Source of the DNA: Rhodocollybia butyracea
Lineage: Eukaryota; Basidiomycota; Agaricomycetes; Agaricales; Omphalotaceae
Assembly (NCBI GenBank): GCA_015501585.1
Contig: JADNRY010000215.1
Span: 1-64,000 of the forward strand
Length of the DNA: 64,000 nt
Direction of reading: 5' to 3'
In this document: piece by piece, positions 10,584 through 23,129 of the stretch
Position numbering within the stretch: position 1 is the first letter of the stretch
Layout: the number at the start of each line of letters is the position of its first letter
The notes under the pieces: generated by a model
Told to the model about the DNA's origin: nothing
Database searches by the model: none
The model's input: the letters and a program-made list of their open reading frames with translations, nothing else
Position numbers and translations under genes: made by a program

Positions 10584-13220
10584 ATGTCGCCATTTCGTTT
10601 TCGTTCTTCTCGTTATTCTCACTGGATCCTCACAACATTCCTGACGCTTTCTTCATGGGTTTTATGGTCGCATGCCGCTCCAACCGATGGTAAGTCTCGA
10701 ACTCAGCTTTCGTTTCGTTTCGTTTCTTTGTTTTTCCCGCAGTTGGGCTGAAAAATGACTGAAAACTACGTTATCACCTATCAGTGCCCTCAGCGGCGTC
10801 GTTCTGGGTCCCCTCACTCCCGGATATTCATCAGAACCCTTTACATCCGCTGAACATCTATGCGGGGCACATCTCCTCCGACCCGCAGGCGGCGAAGGCT
10901 GGCCCGACAGACGTCACAGCGCATCTGTATTTCGTGCTGGTGGAAAATCGGAGGATGGCGGATAGGGAACGGGTTATGTTTTGGTTTAATGTGCGTTTCT
11001 GTTTCTGTTTCTATTGGGTTCTGGGTTGTAATTTAGGGTTTTGTTCTTTTTGTTTGTTTTTGTTCGTTGTGTTCGCTTTGTTACGTTGTTGTAGGGAGGC
11101 CCGGGATGCTCGTCGTTTGATGGGTTGATGATGGAGGTTGGGCCGTGGAGAACGGATGGGAAAGGAGGGTTTAATGTTTCGGAAGGAGGATGGGAGGAGT
11201 ATACGACGATGGTTTATGGTACGCTAGAATGTTCTTCTTCTTCTTTCCTATAGATTCTGATATCACAATTTACGACAGTCGATCAGCCTGCTGGTACTGG
11301 ATTCTCCTATACGAGTACAGACAAGTTCGTACACACTATAGAGCAGGCATGCAGAATCTCCCCCTCGTCCTTTTGGTTGAAGTGAAACTCACGCTTAAGC
11401 TGGGCAGGCTTCAGAGCAGTTCATAGAATTCCTGCGCAATTTCTATCAGATATTTCCTGAATACAAGCGGATGGATGTGCGGGTGTAACCATGGTTTCTG
11501 CCATCGAACGAACGCTCATTTTGTGTTTCGTTTTAGACATACTTTGGCGGAGAGAGTTATGCGGGGCAATATATTCCTTATTTTGGTGAGTCTCGTCTTT
11601 TGTTGCGGACGGATGTTGGGCTGTGGGCTGACCGTCGACTGCAGCTGACGCTGTCCTAAATTCTGGCTTGGGAGTAATGCTCAAAGGCGCAGCTATCGGA
11701 AACGGATGGATAGACGCGCGGAGACAATATCCCTCTTTCCTTGATTACTCTGTCAAAATGGGAATACTGGAGGAAAATACCGATGTGAGTCTGGACATTT
11801 TTTTCGTTCTTCTTCTCGATCTGTTTCATTGACGCAAATATGAAAGCCATGGAAGGAAGCCAAGAAAAAGACAGACGATTGTATAGCTCAAGTAGCGAAA
11901 GTCACGGACAAGGAACCGATATCGGTGCAAAGTTGCGAGAATCTACTATTGGAGGTTACCAAGATTCGACAGAGAGTGTGAGTTGTTGGCTTTCGCTTTT
12001 TGATACTGCGCAAGTCTCATGGTTGTTAATTTTATTCTTGCAGTGTGGAAGATAAGAAAATGTGTATCAATATATACGATGTGCGTTTAGACGATACCAT
12101 GCCTGCATGTGGAATGAATTGGCCGCCGGATATCAAACCCATAACCAAATACCTCGATGTACGTCCTCCTACCATGCCACCGCACCCATTTTTTTCACCA
12201 GTCTGGAAAATATCAGCGCAAAGACGTCGTCCGTGCGCTGCACGCAGATGCGCACTCTGAATCGTGGGTCGAATGCCGCGGCCGCATCCACAGCGAGCTG
12301 CACGAAAGCGAGTCAAATTCTTCAATCACTGTTCTGCCCCGCGTTCTCGAGAAGATACCGGTCCTGCTATTCGCGGGCGATCAAGATCTCATATGCAACT
12401 ATGTTGGAATGGAAGCGATGATCAAGGAGTTGACTTGGAATGGTGCGAAAGGGCTTGGGGTGGGTTTTTCTTTTTTGAACGCTTTACGGTTTATCATTTC
12501 TGAGTTCCGGTAGACCGTTCAAACGCAATCCTGGACCGTCAATGGGTTGCCTGCGGGAACATGGGTTTCCTCGAGAAATTTGACTTACACCAAGGTGAGT
12601 CGAGAACGCAAATGTTTCTTTTTTTTTTCGTACTGATGTTTTTTTTTCTATCAAGATTTTCAACGCGTCGCATATGGCTCCGTTCGATGTACCGCATATT
12701 ACGCATGACATGATTCTCCGTTTTATGGGGGTTGACTTTACAAATATAGTCGAAGGGTCAGCTAAGATACCGAGTAGCGTAGGCTCCGAGCTCAAGCCGT
12801 TGTATGTACCTGCGGTATCTGCCCCTGCGACCCCGTTGCCCACCGGAAAGACTCCACAGCAGGATAAAGCTATGTGGGAGGGTAAGAGCATGTCTTTGGA
12901 CGATTAAATCCTAAACTGACGTGCATTTCTCCGTAGCGTACTACAACGCCGGCTCAGCCGCACTGGTTCTTTTCATCATCTTGGCAGCTATCGCTATCTT
13001 CATGTGGTGGAGGAAACGAAAAGCCCGGGCTCAGGGCCTACAGTTACCCCTAACGCGAGTGACAGAAGAAGCAGAAGAAAGCATCCCGTTGACCCGCCGA
13101 GAGGCAAATGATTCTTCTCAAGACTTTCGGCCGCGGAAAGGGAAGGAACGGGCGTCGGAGAACGAGCCGATATTTGACGTTGGGAGCGACGATGAGGATG
13201 AGCAAAACTTACCGCAGTAG
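10584..13220 (+). CDS. Kex1-like membrane-anchored serine carboxypeptidase (S10)
   Basis: Thirteen exons: 10584-10689, 10785-10990, 11095-11218, 11279-11346, 11408-11476, 11537-11585, 11645-11784, 11847-11977, 12044-12158, 12217-12459, 12514-12594, 12656-12881, 12937-13220. They join to an uninterrupted 613-residue protein. It has a signal peptide (about residues 1-32), the S10 motif GGPGCSS, the catalytic Ser in GGESYAG (about 198), the catalytic Asp in AGDQDLICN (about 393), the catalytic His in NASHMAPFD (about 450), one transmembrane helix (about 528-545) and an acidic cytosolic tail. This layout matches Kex1/KexA, the Golgi carboxypeptidase that trims basic residues from secreted propeptides after Kex2. 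Intron 4 (11347-11407) is best read as a GC-AG intron. Introns are 54-104 bp. Confidence 0.93.
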
Positions 13221-13554
13221 GTCGGGCGAGCCGGGTGATTATTAGCATACATTTTTGTATAACTTATTGCAGTTTATCGAGTGGTTTGAAGGTATTAATA
13301 ACTCATGTATGGCCGTAGCGAGAACTTTGATGTTGTGTGCGCTGATTGGCTCTACTACATCTCATCAAGATATCACGCTGCCACGTAAAAAAGTTATCAT
13401 GTTTTGTTGATGTTTTCTGGATGAAACGAGCTTTAGCACTGCCGTCACGCTGCTATAGCCTAGTTCCTATTTTTAACGCCCATCCATCCGTAGGGCACGT
13501 TTAAACTCAAAACAGCTCACACGAATTACCTTCTTCGCCAGCTACACCAATGTC

Positions 13555-14926
13555 ATGGCTTTGTACACTGGCGACGGATTTGACCCTATCTACAACGACG
13601 ATCCTGCACCCGATTATAAAGCTCTAGTCCGAAGGTGCGTTATGATAAACCTGTTCATTTAGAAATGATATTCATGATTTCCGTAGTAATTCCACTGCCA
13701 CAGGCTCTTCAACGGCGGCAAGCAGTACAAGCTGGGGTTCTCATGAAGGCCTACCTTCGCCCAAGTCAGTAAAATCTGTCTGTTATCCGCAAGAGATGGA
13801 CTTTTTATAAAGACAATTATACAGCCGACGGACACCCCGCGCACGCTCAGAGCGATATCAGTACACATACAACCTTATCGCAGGCTCAGCTCCTCTTCAG
13901 TTTCTTATCTCGTGCGTTGCCTCCCCCGCAACATAGCTTTGAACTTACTGTGATGTTTCACAGTGTCGAGCCTGTGAACGGCAAACCAGTAGCAGGCAAA
14001 TACCTCTTTCGCCTCTCGCTTAAAGTTGATAAAACCGAGCGTCCTCTGGCTGAACCCGTCGCATTAAATCTTACCGTGGATCCTCGTAAACTAGAGTTTG
14101 TCGTTTTGTGCGTATATGTTTTAATCAGATGGTGTGCTGGTTGATTGATATGGCGGCAACAACACACAGCGTCTTTCCTGGAAAGGCAACTATTCCTGCG
14201 GGGTGCTTGTGGTCGTATCGGGTATGGCTGCGCGTTAATTTTGTCGACCATCGGATATTTGGGGACGACGAGCTTTGGGTCGGGAAGGATCCCGATTTTT
14301 CATCCATCGCTGATGCCTCATTCGCAAGGCTCAAAAGTAATAATGTCAATTCACAGGTGTATGATGGGGTTGTAGGCAGAGCGCGGGTGCAGTTTATAAT
14401 AAAGTGAGTTTCCTCATTCTTCGGGTCAGCTTTTAATTTATCTGCTCTTGGCACAGGTGGACGCATATCGCGGAGGGTCTATATAAGTACTCCTTTGAAT
14501 ACGAATCAGCAGGCGTCGGGGCTGTTCTCATAGAGGACTTCCGGCTTATACTACAAGGCAATCCTCGCCATGTGTCGTTTCTGATATAGTGAGCAGTGTT
14601 TTTATTTTCGTCTCTAGCCCAGTGTGCTCAATAATGAGCTTAGCACCGTACCCATGAATTCAATGCCTACGGGGGCATCACATCGGCTACGTGTTTGGCT
14701 AAAAACCTTCCTTCCTTTTCCCGAAGTGAACGACCAATCATCAAACATCTCTCTTCCTTTTAATGACTCTTATGTTTATCAGCGAATATGGAAGTCTGAC
14801 TCGCTGAAACTCGGTGCTCGTCTTGACTTTCATTCGCTGGGCACTAAAATGGTTATGGGGTATTCAAATGGACCGCCCAAGACATATACGGTGTCCCAAA
14901 CCAGGGATAAATACGAACTCGGTTGA
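13555..14926 (+). CDS. conserved-looking protein of unknown function
   Basis: A multi-exon gene whose family I only vaguely recognise as basidiomycete-specific. Supported pieces: first exon 13555-13634 (start MALYTGDGFD), a Ser/Thr-rich exon from 13687, then a well-structured body: an exon ending 14107, exon 14170-14403, exon from 14457, last exon ending 14926. Introns 14108-14169 and 14404-14456 are clear. The join between about 13770 and 13880 is unresolved. The last intron is either 14572-14616 or 14589-14622; the latter would be only 34 bp. The body alternates hydrophobic and charged residues like a beta-rich domain (for example WSYRVWLRVNFVDHRIFGDD and KMVMGYSNGPP). No signal peptide or membrane segment. 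Confidence 0.6.
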
Positions 14927-15114
14927 CAAGGACTTTTCTACTACACGGACACATCGGATCTATGTATCCCAATCTGTACTTGTTTTCCTGATATCTTCTT
15001 GTAAACTAGACTAATCATCTTGTCACCGATCTCATCATACCTACACTCATATTATAACTATTCTTATGTACAACTCGATAGGGACCTTCGTCTTTACTGA
15101 CACATCAATGACAT

Positions 15115-16000
15115 TTAAACAGCTACCTTCGCAACCAAAAATTCGGTCCATTCCTTCTCTCCCCAGCTACCGGATATTTCATTCGCAACAAGTCCATCCC
15201 AAAGAATGGTACTAGGAGAGACATGAATACCATTTTTGATGGAAGAATTTGACTAGACAAGCGGGCTATCAAAGAAATCCGTGGCTAGAACCTGACTTAC
15301 TGGTGTACTTGAGGTCATCAGTGACTGCGTTACCACCGTTTGGGTAAGTACCTTTTGAGCGTAAGAAAATCTTCGAAATCATTGGACAGATTACTTCCGA
15401 TAACTGATTCAGCTAGTTTGGCAAGCTTGTCTCGCACTTGGAAAGGTGTTCGAAGTTACTAGGATGTCAAAATATTTGCCTTGTACGTTGAACAGCTGGA
15501 AAGTTCCGCTAATGTTTTTCACAAGGAGAGACACATCAAGAGTGCTAAGCTAACAGCTAAGGCGACTTGCCAAAACAGGTTTGGGCGACACGAGCGACCT
15601 ACGAAGCTTTATAAGAGATTGCGAGCGAGAAGCACAAGCAGCGCATACTGCGAGACTAGCTTCAATGGAGACGCATGCCACGGCTGGACTTGTGGGCTGA
15701 TAATCACTTTGGCTTTACCACCGTATTTGTCTCCTTCGGCTAGAAGAGGGTCGAGTACGCTGTTGATCGTCAAAGCCATTTCGGCACTAAATGATATATC
15801 AGCATGTATCAACAAGCCGTCTTTCTTCGAAGAGTCGGGCATCCTACCTGCAAACATAATCCACTGAGATCGTGATCGGCATCATGATATCATTGATATG
15901 GGGAACAACAGCGATTACTCACGGAATATATGTCAAGAGTATGAGGGGCTGAACTTGAGCCAGGATTGATAAGAGGGCGAAGATTGGGTTGAAGAACCAT
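15115..16000 (-). pseudogene. decayed DsbA-like/thioredoxin-like gene
   Basis: Read on the minus strand from the ATG at 16000, the text follows a fungal DsbA-like (thioredoxin-fold) family from end to end: HTLDIYS..DYVC, ALTINSVLDPLL, KVIISPQVQPWHAS, IEASLA/VARVA, FWQVALA/LFNVQGKYFDIL, VRDKLAKLAESVIG, NGGNAVTDDLKYT, NGIHVSPSTILWDGLVANE, SWGEKEWTEFL. Ancestral introns are still visible (for example donor near 15922 and a GTATGC..CGTAG intron near 15600-15650). The frame is broken at least five times: a deletion after WHAS (about 15665-15675), near 15575, near 15455, an extra A near 15340 and an extra A near 15235. The first intron also no longer joins in phase, and the Pro-Phe normally after the active-site Cys is missing. 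No protein can be made. Confidence 0.75.
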
Positions 16001-16206
16001 GCTTTAGAGAGAAGTAGATTAAGAGAAGTATTTAACGAGATAAGATAACATGTCAGGTGACAGCAGCGTGACGGCGCGCATCGAGATGCACGTGTGACGT
16101 GAGTATCTACTACTTAAACTTTCTTGTTCCAAGAATCAAGATCCAAATATCGATGGAGTTTTTAACATTTCTCTCTCAAATAAACGAGATAAACTAATCG
16201 CTGAAA

Positions 16207-17790
16207 ATGGAGCAAACTTGGCTTATCTTAGATCTACTCCGACCAACCAGCCCTCACGGAAAACAACTAGTAAAGGAATTTTGCAATCCAACCGTAAGTT
16301 GCTCACTCAACTCTTGTCCATTTACAATCCAAGTAATTTGTAGCAAGAAAGTCCAGAACGAACTCTGTACAAAGGAACAATAAAAAGTCTATGGATGAGA
16401 TAGCGATTAAACATGTCTTGACTTGCTCGCATGTACTAGCACGACGACGGCCTCAGGACGCACATCGAAAGCATTTGCTTTGGTTCTGTAAGTATGTGGC
16501 CTGACGTTTTCCAAGATACCATTGCTCAACGCTCATCTATTTAGCTCATTTTTATCGCGTTTCTTCACGGGTAACCGAGGATAACCGAGGATGGACCCTT
16601 CCAGCTATGTTTTCAATCTTGCGCGACCTGCGGGACCTTACAATCTTCAATTCTCATGGACGTGGCTCACCCGTACATTAGGTAGACTTCTATGCAAAGT
16701 ATAACGGGCACACTAGTGAATGCATGGAAGATGCGGCAAGGAACATTGCAAATGCTTTTGGGAAATGTATGATGATAGGTACGTCGTTCTTTGTTTTTGG
16801 ATTCGTTACCGTTCTTGACAATTCCCTATCCAGGACATCACTCCCCCCGATCAGTCCCGAAAGTAAGGTGTCTATTATGTCGTCGGTTTGGTTCTAAAGT
16901 CGTACTTTCGCGCGATCGAGTTTGTATCTGTGTTCAATATTAATGCCGGCTTCAAGTACTAACAACACCTCCACAGTTGAAAAAACCCCCGCAGAATATT
17001 CTGTAAGCACTGGAGGCTAATCACGATATCCCGGCTCTGGAACATTATCCTCGTTCTCACCAAGTATGCCCTGGTGTTCCTTTTTTCTGATCGTGGCTGT
17101 CGCCTTGTGCTGCTTCCAGGTCATCTTTTGGTACTAATGCTGTACTCCCTTAACGAAGGCCACGCGAAGGCGCGTTTTGGATCTCAAAGTTTATCTCAAG
17201 ATGACTCAAATAATTTTCTAGGCTGAAGGAGAACTCACGCTTGCGTTCCACCACTATCACGTTGAGGCACACACCAATCGAGAGTGCGTGGGTCTACGGT
17301 CAGAATAATCTGAAACTGACCCTTAAATAGACGGATTCTCGCTTATCTCGTTCCCCTACGCCTGTTTAAAGGGCATCTACTGTCTGACAAACTAATGGAA
17401 AGGTTCCTGCCACTCTCGGAACTCTTCTCTCCATTCGTAAATGACATTCGCACCGGGGACATCACCGCATTCGATTGAGCAGAAGGGAGTCAAAACTGGT
17501 AGATCTGAACCTAATGCTTACGGTTGAATGAGCCCGTGAGCTGTATTTACGAGCTGTGTTTACGAGGTCTATTCCGTCGAGTGTAAGTTGCCTGTCGCCG
17601 TATTTCTTCGTCACTCAAATGGGTACCATCTGACAAAGTATTGCGTATTCCGACAGCGATGTTTCATTGCCCTCTGTGGATATCAGGTATGAATGTTGAG
17701 CAGGAAGAAGCACATAGTTGCGGAAAGCGTCGCGGCATCAGGCAAGGGTTATTTAGTCAATAATCAAGCCTTGTCTCAGCAATATTTGGT
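16207..17790 (+). pseudogene. decayed PCID2/Thp1-type TREX-2 (PCI domain) gene
   Basis: Segments in order match the PCID2/Thp1/Csn12-like family, the PCI-domain subunit of TREX-2 in mRNA export: RPTSPHGKQLVKEFCNPT (16230-16295), MDEIAIKHVLTCSHVLARRR (from 16392), WTLPAMFSILRDLRDL (about 16600-16640), AKYNGHTSECMEDAARNIA (from about 16695), ALEANHDIPALEHYPRSHQV (about 17005-17065), LAYLVPLRLFKGHLLSDKLM (17340-17400), LFSPFVNDIRTGDITAFD (17419-17475), LCLRGLFRRV (17553-17583) and FHC..ISGMNVEQEEA (about 17663-17715). A stop TGA follows at 17476-17478, frames change between blocks, and a 13-bp tandem duplication (17538-17550 and 17551-17563) disrupts the frame. Introns are partly recognisable. 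This is normally a single-copy essential-type gene, so an intact copy should exist elsewhere. Confidence 0.75.
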
Positions 17791-17799
17791 GTTTGTTTT

Positions 17800-18107
17800 T
17801 TCAATTTTTATCAGCACCCTTCTCGGTCTCTACTAGTTATTTATCCTCATACACTTAATAGTAGCTAGCGGAGCGCTGTGACTAGGTATTTAGACGCGCA
17901 ATGAGTCCGAGTCAGCACATGCTTATACTCGCAGCTCTTTTCTCCAAAAGGTTGGAAAGCAGGAGAGCCTCGCCTGTCGTGGCGCTGTCAAAATCACATA
18001 TGCACGATGACAATGCAGTAGGACTTCGGGTACTCCGATTTGTTATATGATGTATTGAAGATTCCTGAAAATGTAACTACCACTTGATGCACATAGGTTC
18101 AATATAT
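17800..18107. other. short gap between two convergent pseudogenes
   Basis: No coding signal. It separates the 3' ends of the PCID2-like and amidohydrolase-like remnants. Confidence 0.4.
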
Positions 18108-21100
18108 TCAAAATAGGTCTACTACACCCTTGTTCGACAATAAAACGGCAACCACTTTTGATTCAAAATCAAGCAAGGTACCTCCAGTCGTAGCGACTAA
18201 AGCGGAGGACACAGTGCCAGACTTTAACCCTAAAAGCTTCTGAAGGTTTGACGAAGCTAACGCTAGGGCACCTGCTTTGGTGATCACTCCATCGGCTTCG
18301 AGGGCAGCCTAAAAGTAGCACACGTGAATCAATCATTGGTGGAACAAGCAAGTATGAAAAGGCTTACCCAGCTAATGTCGAACCTCGTATTTCGCGCTAT
18401 CCAAGCCCCGTGCGCAGACGCATCGGCACCTACTCCCACTGTAACATTACTAGCCAGTAAAGTGGAAATGGCACTGCGCTGGGTCAAGGGTGGACCAGGC
18501 AAACTACAGAAATGAACAGCGTCAATATCGGACAAAAGGAGAGAAAACGTTCATATACATCCTACGCATCTCCCAGAAGGATGGGAATGGCCGAGATGGG
18601 GAAACTATAACACCTACTCCTGCAGCCCCAATCTCTTTCGCTAACAAATGGGCTTCAGATGACCCCGCAAACGTCATCTGCATCGCAGATCCAGATTCTT
18701 TTTCGACTTCGGCTTTCAGCTGTATCAAAGAAGCCATGATATCCGCATTATGAACGTCAACGACTAAAGGTACTTCACCCTGCCCGGCAAACATTAAGTT
18801 CAGCGAAACATAATGAAAAATTTTCACACCTTTACCACTTTGGTAATCAAAGCCCCAAAATCGCCTTTTGCACCTCCGAGAAGCAGGGCCCTAACTGCTG
18901 CGATCTGAGTGCTAACACTCACAGAAGAACCCATGGTCACCGCAACGTGAAGAGCCACTTCATCCTGCAAAACCGCTCCTTCTACTAGCTTGTGACTGGC
19001 ACCCGTGTTGAAAGCGGTACTCAAGCCAGCCACCAAACCAGATGAGATCGGTGCAGTTATTCCGGTAGTTACCCCACTGCGATATGCCAGAAGAGCATCC
19101 CGAGTTGTGAATTGCAAACCATCCACTGCACGAACGACCACTTCTTCGCCACCGAGGATATTGGGGATCCTCTGCGTGAGACCGTCGAATTGAACACCGT
19201 CTTGTGTAGAGGGTTCACCAGCGATATGTACTAAACCAAGGTGACTCCCGTAACTGAGCAGACCGGGCCTAAACGAACAAGATCAAATATTGCGACGGCA
19301 AATTTTGCTCAAGACTTACGCAAGGGAACCTCCTGAAGATCCATCACACGCGTCTTCATGTGTGAGCTCGTAAAGCACACCTCAGATGTCCCAGTGCACA
19401 CAATCTTTCCACCCTCCACAACGACAATTTGGGGTTCACCAGAATATTGTTCTGCAGCAAAAATCTGCTCAACGCCATCCCCAATATACAGGAACAGAGA
19501 ACTAAAGTTTTGGAAAATGATACGATCCGAGACAGATTCCTTGGGTTCGAGTGGTGAGAGTCCGTCGTACTTCAGTGCGGCTTCAGTCTCTTCCGAGAAA
19601 TCAGGAGTCTGCGGTACGTGTTGCAGTGCCGCTGGTTTAGATGAGCTGAACGGATTTTTGAGCTGAGCGACGCCATCATACAAAACTTGCTTTGGGGTAG
19701 CCCCAATAGCCAAGGGATGGCTATCCCATAGAACAATATCTGCATCATAACCTAAATATATTTGTTAAGCTTCGAGAACAACGAGACAGCTCTAACGCAC
19801 CTTCTCGGATATAGCCAATTCGATGCTCCTGGCCCATGATTTTTGCGGGGGTAGAAGTAACCGAAGCCAAGGCAAGATTATCAGCCAAACCAAAGTAGTG
19901 CGCTTGCTGAGCTTCGTACTTGCGAGGAATTTTGATTAATTACACGTAACATTTTTCAAAAAAGGTTCTGCATACCAAGAGATACCGTGAATTAAGGACC
20001 GGGTGGTCACTCTGTCAACAAAAAATTGAGTATATAACTCGAAACTCTGCAATGCTCGAACATGCCTTCATGAACAACTTGTATTCCGTTTTTCGCCAGG
20101 ATGTGCGGCGCGAATTCAGAACCTCGGTAAGACTCACGCTTATAGCGAGCATTCGTCGCAAACAGTGCAACCGCGGGGGTATGTCCTACAATTCATGTGT
20201 CATAGTTAGCAAATAACTAAAATACTCAACGAAAAGCGTACCATAAGCCTTCTTTAGAAGATCGGGAACCAGGTAGGTTTCATGAGCGTGATGGAAAGCA
20301 GCAACTGAAATAAATGAGTTTCGTATTTCTTAATCAACGAGAAAAGAACACTACTTGAGAACTTGAATTCGTTGGTTAACCGAACGATCCCATCCAAGTC
20401 TACGGCTTCATAGCAATGGTTTTGAATCTAATCTAGGAGTCAGAAACTTTAGCGGAACATAACAGAAGCATAACCCACTTTGACTTTTCCTCGAAGAACA
20501 TCGACCAGAGCTTCCCATTGAAGGTCTTCCGGAAAATCACCGAGCCCATCCCATTGACCTGAGACAGCCTAAACGATGGCGTGAGTCCAGGATCTCTTTC
20601 AGGAAACAAAAAAGACTAACCTTTGCACAATAGTCATCTTGCTTGACTTTTATCTTCCTAGCTTCTTCGTATCTAACATCATATATGAGTTGATGGTCGG
20701 ATAGATGAAGGGTATGCTCACCCTTTTCGATAAGCATTCCACTTATCAAGGAAAGGTATTAAAACAACGCTAATCCTGCGAATGAATAGGACTTACTTCG
20801 AGTGTCCGAATAGACACGGCCTAACAATAAGAACATAAGAATATTTTGACGACGACAAGCCAACTTACTGGGATTCTCGCCTAGTAACGAAGACTTTGTG
20901 AGTTGATTTAAAGTGAGACTCCAACACAAGGACATACCACACGCTTGTCTATGCCGGACAGATCAGGCAATGAAAAATTATCGGAACATTGGAGACTTAC
21001 TTCAACTGTCCTCCACCGCGGAGGATGCACTTCCTCTATCCCTGATCCATTGAAGGTGAATGGCGGCTCGAGAAGCATAGAAGAGGGCGAACGATCGTTG

Positions 21101-21893
21101 GTAGGACGAAGTTTTATCACAAATGCTTGACCGCCTGGAATTCGGGTAAGAGGACAAGATGATGGCAGGTATAGTAAGCCTTACCGATAGCATTAGCAGA
21201 GCCTGGTAAAACGACAGCTGTAGTCACACCGCCAGAAATAGAGAGTCGATAAGCGTCATCGTGTGTGTTCAACGCGTCGAGAGAGCGCAGCCAGGGTTGT
21301 ACAAGCCCTTTTCTCGAGTTTCGTATCAGATGAACCTGCTAGCGATGGCGACGAGTCGTCTCCCAGGTGCGAGTGCAAATCTACAATTCTGTGGGTATGT
21401 CAGCTATCAACTCTGTAGTCTATAAAGATGAGACTCACCCTGGCGAAACCCAAGAGCCATTTGCCTCGATAGTAGAAACATCACGGTACGCATCAAGTAC
21501 ATGAGTTGGAACTTCGCCAACGGCTTGTATTATTCCCTTATCCAGCAGAATATCACCCAAAACAACCTCTAAACCGTCTACATTCCCTGTCCAGATAGTC
21601 GCGTTCTTGATCAGCGTCGGCTTGGTTCCAGGGACAAACCGGTCAGATTCCGTGCGAGCATAAAAATCGAGAGGAGGACTTGGTATAGTATTCAAATTGC
21701 GGCATTTCTGGAGAATTTGTTGAGAATTTATGGGGACTTTGACGAAAGCATTCGGTCGGAAATTGAAAGCGGTAAACACGCTGGTATAACCACATGCAAG
21801 GAGCACAAAGCAAGGAGCAGAGCGGCTCTGGAGAAAAGTACTGTCGCCTACGCGGCCTCTCACGCTCGGAGGCGCAATTATGGCCTTCTCCAT
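18108..21893 (-). pseudogene. amidohydrolase-family gene with several frame breaks
   Basis: Minus strand, ATG at 21893, stop at 18108-18110. The text follows a fungal amidohydrolase (imidazolonepropionase/CE9-like metal-dependent hydrolase superfamily) over its full length, with an N-terminal membrane anchor (about residues 27-45), the metal-binding HSHLGDDSSP motif (about 21360), AFHHAHE (about 20300), SDHPVLNSRYLL (about 19985-20010), GYDADIVLWDSHPL (about 19715) and a C-terminal end GTLLDFESKVVAVLL. Many introns splice cleanly (for example 21389-21438, 21135-21184, a GC-AG intron 20012-20065). Breaks: an extra A near 21320; a one-base misfit at the acceptor near 20950; a deletion with frame change near 20735; an extra base near 20071; a missing base near 19330. 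Otherwise well conserved, so decay is recent, or part of it is sequence error. Confidence 0.7.
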
Positions 21894-22260
21894 CGTGATG
21901 GAAGAAGGAGAGATGGAAAAGACTGCTTCAACTTCCCACACCGTAATTACGGAATTCCTACGCCACACTATTGGTCACTTGATTGTGTCGCGTCAAGTCG
22001 CGTCTTTCAAAATTCAAAGATATAATTTTATTCGGAGTCGCAAGTGGCAATGCTCTGTTCATAGAATCAAATTTCAGGTCCCAAGAAACTAGCCAGGTGA
22101 ACCGGGATCATGTCCAACTAAAGGCACTTCTCCCTTTAGCTACCGACCAAAAACTCTAAGTGCATCATCTGGTTGTCTACTTTAGTACTGGATTTTGACT
22201 AGCGTAGCTAGAATATGTATATGTATTTCCATTCCTGAGCGAAGGGAGATTCCTCGCCGC

Positions 22261-23128
22261 CTACTTTAAAGCAAAATGGTTACGGTGAATATCTCTAGTA
22301 GAGGACCAACCATTCGCATCTCTTATGATCTTATGAAGGACTTCCGCATCTTTCCCGCTCTGAGCCCACGACAACAAAAGCCACTGCGCTGCTTTGCGGT
22401 AAGGATGGCTCATTTTGTCAATGATAATGTCGTCCCACGGTGCCAGCAATCCCCAGCTGAAGGAGTAAAAATCCACCAGCAAGCCATATTTCTCCTCCAA
22501 GACATCCGTCTCTTTGAAGTTTGTACACGACGTCCCAAGGAGAGCAATACCTGCAGCGTCCGCAAATTCTTGGGCCAAGCGATCTGCAGCTGCGCGTGCC
22601 TTGAAGAATCGAAACAATGTGCGATTTCGAGGAGAGCTAGTGCGTCCTTCACGATATTGCTGGATATTTCGCAAGAGGGATTGTCTAGCTGAAGTTGTTA
22701 AGAACACCAGACGCGTCGAGGTCATCCAATGGTTAATCATGGCATCTAACTGCGCAAAGTCCACTGCAATGGTTGGGTCATGATTCTCCTCTTCGAACCC
22801 ACTTTGCCAGTCATAGTTATTAAGTTTGCTGGGATCGTCGTTGGCTTCGGTTGTTGATTCATGGCGTGGGTTGTTCATTGAATGAATCATATCGATACTT
22901 GAGATCAAGGGTATGGTGAAGACCCTCCCAGGGAGATGTTATAGGATCCAAGCCAGCTTCTGGTGAGTTACAGCCAGAACCGAACAATGTAAAGCCTTGA
23001 GAATCTTGCTCTCTAGCAGCAGAAAAAAGAGCCCAATGTTTGCTCTTCCATGTATGTGCAAAACAAGAGGTTGAGGCCTCAGTGCTCACAAAATCCTCCA
23101 GCAATGCGACACGCTCTTCTAAATCCAC
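22261..23128 (-). CDS. unrecognised gene remnant or hypothetical protein
   Basis: Two open stretches on the minus strand, 23128-22859 and 22908-22261 (215 codons), overlap in different frames. The second has a helical, charged composition (for example FFKARAAADRLAQEFADAAG, then EEKYGLLVDFYSFSWGLLAP). No ATG starts the upstream part and no clean intron joins the two, so a frameshift or missing splice site is likely. I do not recognise the family. Confidence 0.3.
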
Positions 23129-23129
23129 A

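Noticed and set aside
10227..10622. Minus-strand 131-codon ORF
   Set aside because: Overlaps the promoter and signal-peptide exon of the carboxypeptidase gene, no motif or splice support.
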